Source: Lederbergia citri (lineage in GTDB: Bacteria > Bacillota > Bacilli > Bacillales > Bacillaceae_C). From it: a DNA stretch of 64,000 nt. A program made the position numbers and the translations under genes. The stretch lies in the NCBI RefSeq assembly GCF_018343625.1, contig NZ_JAGYPG010000002.1, forward strand, positions 415,280 through 479,279, written 5' to 3'. Shown here piece by piece: positions 1-7,125 of this stretch. The notes beneath the pieces were generated by a model. That model did not search any database. It was not told the origin of the DNA and was given only the letters and a program-made list of their open reading frames with translations. How positions within the stretch are numbered: the first letter of the stretch is position 1; each line of letters starts with the position of its first letter.

Positions 1-139
1 AATAGAAGAATACATAAATTATTATAATTATAAACGTATAAAGAAAAAACTGGCAGGCATGAGCCCAGTTGAATACCGGATTCATACCAGCCAATTAGCA
101 GCTTAATATAAAACTCTAACTTTTGGGGGTCACCTCAAT
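1..139 (+). mobile_element. Right end of an IS3-family insertion sequence
   Basis: The first 106 bases encode the C-terminus of an IS3-family transposase. Just after its stop, around 114-137, lies a block containing AACTTTTGGGGGTCAC, which resembles the terminal inverted repeat of IS3/IS150-like elements. The left end is outside the window, so I cannot tell whether the element is intact. The exact right boundary and any target duplication cannot be fixed from one end. Confidence 0.7.
2..106 (+). CDS. IS3-family transposase, C-terminal fragment (cut by window edge)
   Basis: The frame starting at base 2 is open to the stop at 104-106 and reads IEEYINYYNYKRIKKKLAGM then SPVEYRIHTSQLAA. The Y-I-x-Y-Y-N-x-x-R-x-K...GMSPVEYR pattern is the typical C-terminus of the IS150/IS3 orfB DDE integrase, which cuts and joins element ends during transposition. 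Only about 34 codons are visible, so the catalytic DDE residues lie upstream of the window. No other part of an IS is seen nearby. Confidence 0.8.
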   Translation: MEEYINYYNYKRIKKKLAGMSPVEYRIHTSQLAA

Positions 140-167
140 CCTAAAATGGAGTCTGCACCTTTTTTTA

Positions 168-1340
168 TTATCCTTCTACCATTTCTATTTTTCTACTAGA
201 CTTTTCTTTAATAGAAAATAATATAAAGCCAACTGTGCCAATGAAGGAACTACCAGCCATTAAAAAATAGAGAGTCGGACCACCGAAAGCGTCAAAGATA
301 ATGCCGCCAATAGAGGAGCCAATAATATTCGTTATACTAAACGCAATCGCCATAAAAACCATATGGCCGGTCGCTTGCATTTCAACAGGAAGGGCTTTAT
401 ATAAATATTCAATAGCTCCCATGTACATGATTGCAAAACAAATTCCATGCAGTGCCTGTATGGAAAGCAAGATGGAAGGGTCTGTAATAAATCCGATCAT
501 GATCCATCTAATTGTAAAAAGGAACCCAGCAATGATCATGTATTTAATTGGGCTTTCTGACCTGAACCAAATGAAACTTGTAATGAGGAGGATCGCTTCG
601 CTAAGAACCCCTATAAACCAGAGCCAGCCAACAAGCATTTCATTCCCGCCAATTTCAAATAAATATAAACTAATAAAACTATCGTTCACACGGTGTGTCA
701 AGAAAATAAAAAAGCTTAATAAAAAGAAAATAAGTAATGTCCGGTTTTTAAAAAATTGACCCACTTCTTTTAAGTTCACCTTTTTCGCACCAGATTTGGC
801 ATCTTGCAATGTAAGTGATAACAAAAAGGTCAATACTGCAACAGTCATCATTGGAATGGCAAGAGATTGTACACCCATCTTATTAAAGTAAAACCCACTT
901 GCTAACGAAATGACCGCAAAACCAAAGGAACCCCATGATCGAATGGAGCCAAAAGAGACTTTATGTTCATCTGCAACACGCTTAGCTAAATTATCTGATA
1001 ATGGGTTTAACGCCGTAAAGAAGAAGAAAAATAATGCTCCTGCGACATAAAGCCAAATAAGAGAACTTAGCTGGAAAATCAAAAAGATTCCTATTAAAAT
1101 ACCAATTAACACAATATTGATGATTTTTTTAACTGTTTTATATTTATCACTCATAAACCCCCAAACAGGCTGGGCAAAAAGACCAACTGCTGTTCCAAGC
1201 GCAAAAAACATTCCTATTGCTGACTTCGACAGTCCATTATTTTGAAAATATAAAGGCAAAAAGCTAACAACCAGTGAACTGATAGCGGCACCAAAAAACA
1301 AAAACATCTTAAGAGACAAAAGAGGATTTTTTCGTAACAT
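168..1340 (-). CDS. MFS transporter of the LacY/phenylpropionate-permease-like type
   Basis: A 390-residue hydrophobic protein with about 12 predicted membrane helices and the MFS loop 2-3 motif G-x-x-x-D-K-Y (PVWGFMSDKYK). It resembles the MFS_1-like group of putative sugar or organic-acid:H+ symporters such as B. subtilis YwbF. The substrate is unknown. I place the start at MLRKNPLL because an AAAGGAAG ribosome site (rc of 1349-1358) sits about 9 bases before it; a TTG further upstream at 1373 has no comparable site. It is transcribed in the same direction as the FMN reductase upstream, but a hairpin separates them. Confidence 0.8.
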   Translation of the reverse strand: MLRKNPLLSLKMFLFFGAAISSLVVSFLPLYFQNNGLSKSAIGMFFALGTAVGLFAQPVWGFMSDKYKTVKKIINIVLIGILIGIFLIFQLSSLIWLYVAGALFFFFFTALNPLSDNLAKRVADEHKVSFGSIRSWGSFGFAVISLASGFYFNKMGVQSLAIPMMTVAVLTFLLSLTLQDAKSGAKKVNLKEVGQFFKNRTLLIFFLLSFFIFLTHRVNDSFISLYLFEIGGNEMLVGWLWFIGVLSEAILLITSFIWFRSESPIKYMIIAGFLFTIRWIMIGFITDPSILLSIQALHGICFAIMYMGAIEYLYKALPVEMQATGHMVFMAIAFSITNIIGSSIGGIIFDAFGGPTLYFLMAGSSFIGTVGFILFSIKEKSSRKIEMVEG

Positions 1341-1402
1341 ATGAGTATGCTTCCTTTTCATGTTATAGGTCAATGATGAATATTATTTTTAAAAATGAAG
1401 GA

Positions 1403-1426
1403 GCCAGCCCTATAATGAGGACTGGC
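1403..1426 (-). terminator. Possible terminator after the FMN reductase gene
   Basis: GCCAGCCC (1403-1410) pairs with GGACTGGC (1419-1426) with one mismatch. On the minus strand it is followed by TCCTTCATTTTTAA, a loose T-rich tract. It lies between the reductase and the downstream transporter gene. Confidence 0.45.
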
Positions 1427-1509
1427 CGGTAATGGCTACTGTTATAATATACTATTGATTGGAATAGTTTGAAAGTACTAAATTATTTTGCCCACGGTTT
1501 TTCAATGAA

Positions 1510-2061
1510 TCACTTGCTGGTTTTAATCATTTCTATAAACTTATCCACTTTATCATCCAAAAAGCTAATTGTTGTCTCATCTACTAATAAACCAGTTTCT
1601 TCGTCAAATTTCTGTGCTGCAAAATTGACGAGGACTTCGTTACCTCCTGGCGGAAGTACCTTTGCCTGAATTCCGGGCGCAGATAAAATTTCCCGCAAAT
1701 GTAATTGAGCGCGCACCGTTCCGAGCATTCCAGTAGAAACACCTAGTGGCATGACCGGTTTACCTAAAAACACTCTCTTTACTCTCGATGTCCAATCAAT
1801 AGCGTTCTTTAAAACACCGGGAACGGACCAATTGTATTCTGGTGTTATAATAATAACTCCATCCGCATTTGCAACAGCTTTTTTAAAATCTTTTACTACT
1901 TGCGGTGGGTTATGTTCTTCATCTTGGTCAAAAAATGGAAGGCTCCTGATATCAGCAATTTCAATATTCAAGTTATCTTTATAACGTTCTTGCATCGTTT
2001 TGGCGAGCTGCATATTATACGATTCTTTTCTAATACTTCCTACGATTGTAAAAATGTTCAT
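1510..2061 (-). CDS. NADPH-dependent FMN reductase / azoreductase-like flavoprotein
   Basis: A 183-residue flavodoxin-fold protein. The N-terminal GSIRKESYN loop is the phosphate-binding site for FMN, and PEYNWSVPGVLKNAIDW is the family signature contacting the isoalloxazine ring. Length and motifs fit the NADPH-dependent FMN reductase family, including B. subtilis YhdA. Such enzymes reduce FMN, quinones or azo dyes in the cytoplasm, and the physiological acceptor cannot be told here. An AAAGGGTGG ribosome site precedes the ATG. It looks monocistronic. Confidence 0.85.
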   Translation of the reverse strand: MNIFTIVGSIRKESYNMQLAKTMQERYKDNLNIEIADIRSLPFFDQDEEHNPPQVVKDFKKAVANADGVIIITPEYNWSVPGVLKNAIDWTSRVKRVFLGKPVMPLGVSTGMLGTVRAQLHLREILSAPGIQAKVLPPGGNEVLVNFAAQKFDEETGLLVDETTISFLDDKVDKFIEMIKTSK

Positions 2062-2153
2062 TATGTGTTGACCACCCTTTCATTTAATACCATGATGACT
2101 TGAATCATAAACTAATAAAAATTCACTGCCAATATATTTGCTTTCTTCTCCAA

Positions 2154-2348
2154 TTACCAAAACCACTTCTGATACGCCCAATACCCTATAAAAAGCAGTG
2201 CTCCCGCAAGGACATTCGTCCACCCTAAAAATATTGCAAACATTTTTTCTTTTTTCATTTGATTTTTCTTGAATGCACTAACATCAATAATTAAGATGAA
2301 GAATCCAGTCACTATTAAAAGAACTACTAAGTAATAAAAATAAGGCAA
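2154..2348 (-). CDS. Small two-helix membrane protein, probable fourth (D-type) subunit gene of the germinant receptor operon
   Basis: A 64-residue protein with two hydrophobic segments (about residues 4-24 and 39-60) joined by a Lys-rich loop (KKNQMKKEKM). It starts at a TTG preceded by AAGGAAGG, 18 bases after the GerC-like stop, so it reads as the last gene of the operon. Small two-helix D proteins encoded in or beside gerA-type operons are known in Bacillus and modulate germinant receptor function. Identification rests on size, topology and position, not on a sequence motif. Confidence 0.65.
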   Translation of the reverse strand: MPYFYYLVVLLIVTGFFILIIDVSAFKKNQMKKEKMFAIFLGWTNVLAGALLFIGYWAYQKWFW

Positions 2349-2366
2349 TTTAATCCCTTCCTTTAT

Positions 2367-3605
2367 CTACTTCGCCTTCATACCTGTCCTTACGATTTGA
2401 GATTCAACTTGAACATTAACTTTTAAATCATTTTGAAAAATATTTTCCCAATCTCCTATTGTTTTTACGTTTTGACTCCAATAAGTTGAATGCTTAGCCC
2501 TTATATGCTCCCCGAAACCGAAGATATCTGATTTTTCCTTTTGCATTTTTTTAACTAACTTTTCTATAGCTTTCGTATCTTCATCATTAAAGTTTTTTTC
2601 AATTTTCTTTAATGTCTTTGGATTATCAATCGATATTTTTCCTTTCTCTTTTTCAATAATTTCATTTACATATCGAATTCTAATCCGAATTTCAGGTTTT
2701 CCGTTATGTAGCTTAGTTTTAAATTTTGTCCTTCGTTTCATAGCACGCAATAAAACTTGATCTTGCGTACCTGGTATTTTATAAAATGCTGCATATCCAC
2801 CTGTGCTTTGTTGAAGGATAGCCATTTGCAACCCAATTTGAATAGGTGGGATATATCCTTTCATTTTATCTCCTTTGAAGTACGCAAGTCCTTCAAGGTT
2901 AATATTTCCTCCACGTTTTATTTCTAAATACGGGAGGTAGGCATCCTGCCCTTTGCTTGCATGAATGCGCCAAAAAACACCAATTGGAGTTTTAGGAAAT
3001 TTTCCTAGTTTCACTGAATTTTCGATCATAGCATTAAGATATAATGCAGGTACCCGCTCCAATTCCGGAGCCACCTCCATATATTTTGAAGCTCTTTCTC
3101 TTGAAACGGCAATCCAAGCAGTTCTTCTTACTTCGGATTGTCTACGTAAATAGTCGTTAAAGCGATCGACGCCTTTTTTAGCAATTTCTTCACTTAAAAT
3201 TATGACACGCAAATGTCCTAAAAATATTTTATCTGATAATTCTTGCTGGAGATTTGTCATAGCCGCATCAATCGTGGAGCCAACTACTGAAAGTACCCAA
3301 ACTGGTTTCTGACCCTCACCGCCAGTGCCACCAGTTTGCGGACCTAATGGAATACGTCCTGGTACGGCTATTTGAGCGGTCAATTGAATTAAATCGTGAT
3401 CCTGTTCCGCCGTATCGCCTTTAATACTGGTGATTTGTTTTTCTTCCTCACTTCCATGTTGTGTCCCGTGATCCATTTCCGCTTTATCAATCGCAATAGC
3501 TAATACGGTTGCTCTTTTTTCGATGTCTAAGCTATCCCAACAACCGGAGAGCAGAGGGATGCAGAAAACGATAATGCATAGTAGAGAGATATGTTTCCGA
3601 TACAT
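2367..3605 (-). CDS. Spore germination lipoprotein, Ger(x)C family
   Basis: 412 residues with a lipoprotein signal peptide (lipobox LSGC, Cys22) directly followed by WDSLDIEKRA, the usual start of mature GerC proteins (CWD...E). It is the peripheral C subunit of a GerA-type nutrient receptor on the outer face of the spore inner membrane. The ATG directly follows the GerB-like stop (TAAATG), showing tight coupling. An acidic/polar insert near residues 43-70 (EMDHGTQHGSEEEKQ...) is longer than in many homologues. The germinant is unknown. Confidence 0.92.
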   Translation of the reverse strand: MYRKHISLLCIIVFCIPLLSGCWDSLDIEKRATVLAIAIDKAEMDHGTQHGSEEEKQITSIKGDTAEQDHDLIQLTAQIAVPGRIPLGPQTGGTGGEGQKPVWVLSVVGSTIDAAMTNLQQELSDKIFLGHLRVIILSEEIAKKGVDRFNDYLRRQSEVRRTAWIAVSRERASKYMEVAPELERVPALYLNAMIENSVKLGKFPKTPIGVFWRIHASKGQDAYLPYLEIKRGGNINLEGLAYFKGDKMKGYIPPIQIGLQMAILQQSTGGYAAFYKIPGTQDQVLLRAMKRRTKFKTKLHNGKPEIRIRIRYVNEIIEKEKGKISIDNPKTLKKIEKNFNDEDTKAIEKLVKKMQKEKSDIFGFGEHIRAKHSTYWSQNVKTIGDWENIFQNDLKVNVQVESQIVRTGMKAK

Positions 3606-4718
3606 TTATGTTCCCCCTTTACTCTTAGGTAATTTGCGAATAATAGCCATAATAAAAATAAAAATAGGAATCACAATTGTAAGCAATAGACCTAATCTGC
3701 CAACTATTTTAATGACGTCGTACATTTGGAACATATTATGGGGAATCATCGCTATAAAAAAAACGATGGGCAATAAAAAAAGCGATAATGTTTTTTGACC
3801 TTGCATTCGAAAAAACTGACTTAATGAATGGATTGTTAACATATAACTAGAAAAAATCGTCGTAAAAACGGCCGTCACCCAAATGGCAAGAAACACAACA
3901 TCTAATCTTTGCAAAATGTTGCCAGGTAAAGAGGTTGCTCTTGCAAGTTCCAATGTTGGCCACATTAAGTTTTTCATTTCATCCACTCCAAAAACAGATA
4001 AGGTAGCAAAGATAATCATGACATAAAGAATCCCGGAAATTCCGATACCCCAAATAGCAGATTTCATCGCCTTTCCAGTTTTTTGCATATAGGGAATGAT
4101 GATTGTTATAATAAACGACCCTTGAAACAAAGCAGTTACTGTCAATGTTCCAATGAATACTTGTTTTAGGTTGTTTGCTATAAGTGGTTGAAAAATTGGT
4201 TGGAAATAAAGAGTATTTGCATTTGTAAAAGATAAAACGACAATGATTAAGGCTGGAACCAAGATAGCAGGGACATAAAAATTATGAATATAAGCAAATG
4301 TATTTATATCATCACGTGTAAAAATGGCTGCCATTAACAACATGACAATTACAGTTACTTCAATCGGAGTGTTTTTCAACACTGCTGCCACGACAACTTC
4401 GCCAAATTCTCGGGATGCCATCGCCGTTAAAAATGTGAAAAATAAAATGATCATTATTCCATACATGCGGCCAATCCACTTTCCCAAAACAATTTGACTG
4501 TATCCTATAATAGATTGGTCTGGAAATCGCATTCCAAGCTTTGTCATAATATATAGCCCAATAAAACCAAGGAAGACAGCTATTAAAGTAAGAAGAGGAG
4601 CCCCGGTGTCTGCGGCTTGAACAGCAATAAGCGGAAGGTTTAAAACCCCTACTCCAATAATGGTACTTATTAAAATCGCTGCTGTTTGAACGGCCGTTAT
4701 TTCACGAGTTTGCTCCAT
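3606..4718 (-). CDS. Spore germination permease-like protein, GerB family
   Basis: About 370 residues, roughly ten membrane helices, in the amino acid-polyamine-organocation superfamily branch that forms the B subunit of germinant receptors. B subunits are thought to bind the nutrient germinant. The N-terminus (ITAVQTAAILISTIIGVGVL) is typical. I prefer the start MEQTREITAV, because GGAGAG lies six bases before it. An alternative ATG at 4736 overlaps the GerA-like stop (ATGA) and would also allow coupling. It is middle gene of the operon. Confidence 0.9.
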   Translation of the reverse strand: MEQTREITAVQTAAILISTIIGVGVLNLPLIAVQAADTGAPLLTLIAVFLGFIGLYIMTKLGMRFPDQSIIGYSQIVLGKWIGRMYGIMIILFFTFLTAMASREFGEVVVAAVLKNTPIEVTVIVMLLMAAIFTRDDINTFAYIHNFYVPAILVPALIIVVLSFTNANTLYFQPIFQPLIANNLKQVFIGTLTVTALFQGSFIITIIIPYMQKTGKAMKSAIWGIGISGILYVMIIFATLSVFGVDEMKNLMWPTLELARATSLPGNILQRLDVVFLAIWVTAVFTTIFSSYMLTIHSLSQFFRMQGQKTLSLFLLPIVFFIAMIPHNMFQMYDVIKIVGRLGLLLTIVIPIFIFIMAIIRKLPKSKGGT

Positions 4719-4732
4719 GCACTTCTCTCCGA

Positions 4733-6361
4733 TCATTTTTTAGTTTCCTTCGTTTCATTGGATTTATTATTTGCCTTAGCCGAGATAATTTCTTCATTTT
4801 TTCCCAATCTTTTATTATTGCTTGGATGGAGAAATTCTGGTCTCCTCGGCATCCATCTAAACGGAAATCTAATGACGACATCTTTCATTCCATGTGAATT
4901 CCCAGGAGATACTGGGCTCATATATGGAACACCAAATGATTTTAAGGACAGCATGTGATTGAAGATTATAATGATTCCAACCACGACGCCATAAAGGCCA
5001 AATATCCCGGCAAGTATAGCTAATGGAAATCGCAGCATCCTTAAAGCGAAAGATGCATTATAAACGGGCGTTGCAAAGGAGCCGATTGTCGTAATCGCTA
5101 TTACCACAACTGTAATTGGGCTTGATAAACCAGCATCTACTGCCGCTTGCCCAATAACTAAAACGCCAACGATCGATAAAGCTCCGCCAATTTGTTTCGG
5201 CAATCTGACCGTCGCCTCACGCAACACTTCCATCGCTACTTCCATCATTAACACTTCCACTACCGCCGGAAAAGGGACTCCAGCTCGACCTCCTGCAACC
5301 GCAACTGCGAATTCTGTCGGCAGCAACTCCGGATTAAAGGAAATAAACGAAACATATAGGGCAGGAAAAATTAATGAAAAGACGAGTGCCAAAATTCGTA
5401 CAAGCCTTGTAAAGCTCGCTAAAAGAAAACGAGTTGAGTAATCCTCGGTCGTTTGATAAAACTGGTTAAAGACAACAGGCACCATTAAAACAAAAGGAGA
5501 TCCGTCAACAAGAACGGCTACTCTTCCTTCAATAATATTTCCGACCACACTATCAGGACGCTCCGTTAAAATCGTCTGAGGAAAAGGAGAAAACTGATAA
5601 TTTTCAAGAAATTGTTCAAGATAACCGACGTCTAAAATGGCGTCCACATCAATCTCTGATAACCTTTTTTCGACCTCGTTTACTAACGAAGGCTCCACGA
5701 TCCCTTTCATATAACAAATTGCTACTTTCGACTTCGTCAACCTGCCGATCTTCATCGTTTTTACACATAAATCAGATGTAGGAAGACGATAGCGAATTAA
5801 CCCTATATTCGTATCTAATCGTTCAATAAAACCTTCCCGAGGTCCTATGATGACTTGCTCGGTTTCCGGTTGTGTTATAGCCCTTTTGTCAATGGAACGT
5901 GTCGCAAGATGAATAGCCTCGTATACACCATCTATAACAATCACTGTTTCCCCTACAAGAATTTTTTCAATAAGTTTTTTAAGATTAGATTCCAACTTAA
6001 TTCCACTATGATAGATCACTTCTTCTGATAAAATATCTACAATATTACTATGCTGAATTTTATTGATTTCTAGATGATCCGGCGGAAATAATAACGGTTT
6101 GATAAGATCATTATTAATAACTGATTGATCAACCATATTGTTTATATAAAAAATAACTGCTGGAAACTTCCCAAAAATCGTAACCTTTCTGGTAATAAAA
6201 TCCTCATTTTCACCAAGTATGTTACTCATAAAAGCACTGGTTTTCTCTAGACTTCCATCCAACGTCTGCTCGCTTGCATTATTGAGCTTCACATGGGGAA
6301 CGTTGTTAAGCTTTTGACGATTTTCCTTTTTATTTTTCTTTTTCCACATCCAGCCTGACAT
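4733..6361 (-). CDS. Spore germination protein, GerA family
   Basis: 542 residues: a hydrophilic N-terminal region of about 300 residues followed by a cluster of membrane helices and a short hydrophilic C-tail. EGRVAVLVDGSPFVLMVPV and the PTEFAVAVAGGRAGVPFPA stretch are hallmarks of the GerA/SpoVAF family. It is the A subunit of a nutrient germinant receptor and first gene of a four-gene operon in A-B-C-D order. A GGGGGAT ribosome site precedes the ATG. Such operons are normally expressed in the forespore (sigma G); I could not identify a promoter with confidence. Confidence 0.93.
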   Translation of the reverse strand: MSGWMWKKKNKKENRQKLNNVPHVKLNNASEQTLDGSLEKTSAFMSNILGENEDFITRKVTIFGKFPAVIFYINNMVDQSVINNDLIKPLLFPPDHLEINKIQHSNIVDILSEEVIYHSGIKLESNLKKLIEKILVGETVIVIDGVYEAIHLATRSIDKRAITQPETEQVIIGPREGFIERLDTNIGLIRYRLPTSDLCVKTMKIGRLTKSKVAICYMKGIVEPSLVNEVEKRLSEIDVDAILDVGYLEQFLENYQFSPFPQTILTERPDSVVGNIIEGRVAVLVDGSPFVLMVPVVFNQFYQTTEDYSTRFLLASFTRLVRILALVFSLIFPALYVSFISFNPELLPTEFAVAVAGGRAGVPFPAVVEVLMMEVAMEVLREATVRLPKQIGGALSIVGVLVIGQAAVDAGLSSPITVVVIAITTIGSFATPVYNASFALRMLRFPLAILAGIFGLYGVVVGIIIIFNHMLSLKSFGVPYMSPVSPGNSHGMKDVVIRFPFRWMPRRPEFLHPSNNKRLGKNEEIISAKANNKSNETKETKK

Positions 6362-6641
6362 TTTTATCCCCCATAACTGGTCAGAATAATTAATGTCATT
6401 ATGTGTAATCTAAGATTATTTATGTAAAAAAGTAGCGTAAGGCTCTGCTGTTATCTTGTTTTAATTGCTAAAAACTATTGGACTTAAATGTGGCGTTTCC
6501 TTCATTATTGTGCGGTTGCAAGTACATTCTTCAAAGGAAAATTTCTGATTTTAATATTATGGAGTTGATCCTGATTGTGACATTTAGAGCAAGTTTAGAA
6601 AGATTCTGTTATATTCGAACAGCAATTGGCTAATGGGCCGG
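6362..6641. other. Intergenic region upstream of the germination operon, nothing recognised
   Basis: AT-rich non-coding sequence between the GerA-like start and the first repeat block. It must hold the promoter of the germination operon, but I cannot point to convincing -35/-10 boxes. No RNA gene or transposon end was recognised. Confidence 0.5.
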
Positions 6642-6800
6642 TGCTTGCGCAATTCAATCTGCATTCGTACAACAAGTGTGACAAATGAGAGAGTTCTTGC
6701 TCGATTCACTTCCATTCATACAACAAGTGTGGCAAATGAGAGAGTTCTTACGCAATTCACTTCCATTCGTACAACATGTGTGGCAAATCAAGAAGATGTT
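6642..6800. repeat. Degenerate tandem array, 51-bp period (about 3 units)
   Basis: The block ACAAGTGTGRCAAATGAGAG recurs with phase positions 6671, 6722 and 6773 (the third copy more diverged), a spacing of exactly 51 bases. Between these blocks CGATTCACTTCCATTC is also repeated. Units differ by several substitutions but no net indels. No function is evident. A second block with the same period but different sequence follows directly. Confidence 0.85.
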
Positions 6801-6849
6801 AACTAATTCAGTTTAATACGTAGCACAATGATGAATTATTAGGGAGGTG

Positions 6850-7030
6850 TGCTGCGATTCAGCTCATTGCGTGGCATACTTGTGACTATTCACGAAGTCA
6901 TGCTGTGATTCAGATCGTTGCGCGGCATACTTGTGACTTTTCAAGAAGTTGTGCCGCGATTCAGCTCGTTGCGCAGCATAATCGCGAATTTTCGCGAAGT
7001 TGTGCCGCGATTCGGTTCATTACTCGGTAA
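6850..7030. repeat. Degenerate tandem array, 51-bp period (about 3.5 units)
   Basis: TGCYGYGATTC starts at 6850, 6901, 6952 and 7003, spacing exactly 51. Each unit also carries an AAGTTGTG or AAGTCATG block and a GYGSCATA block. One unit contains the palindrome TTCGCGAA. The units share only patchy similarity with the array at 6642-6800 (ATTCA, GTGTG/TTGTG, AGAAGTT). Because 51 is a multiple of three, an 83-codon frame runs through part of the array, but it has no other sign of being a gene. Confidence 0.85.
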
Positions 7031-7090
7031 AATCAAGAACTCAATCCACAAAAGATTTACTATATTTAAAAAAACTAACCACAAAAAAGA

Positions 7091-7110
7091 CAGACTCATT
7101 TTTGAGTCTG
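7091..7110 (-). terminator. Rho-independent terminator of the mannan operon
   Basis: CAGACTC (7091-7097) pairs perfectly with GAGTCTG (7104-7110) around a six-base loop. On the minus strand it is followed by TCTTTTTTG. It lies 15 bases past the beta-mannosidase stop. Confidence 0.85.
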
Positions 7111-7125
7111 CCTCCATAACAATGA

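Noticed and set aside
301..759. 152-codon plus-strand frame opposite the first MFS gene
   Set aside because: It is antisense to a clear transporter gene and has no family features.
6642..7030. CRISPR array
   Set aside because: The whole unit is repeated; there are no unique spacers, the repeats are degenerate, and no cas genes are nearby.
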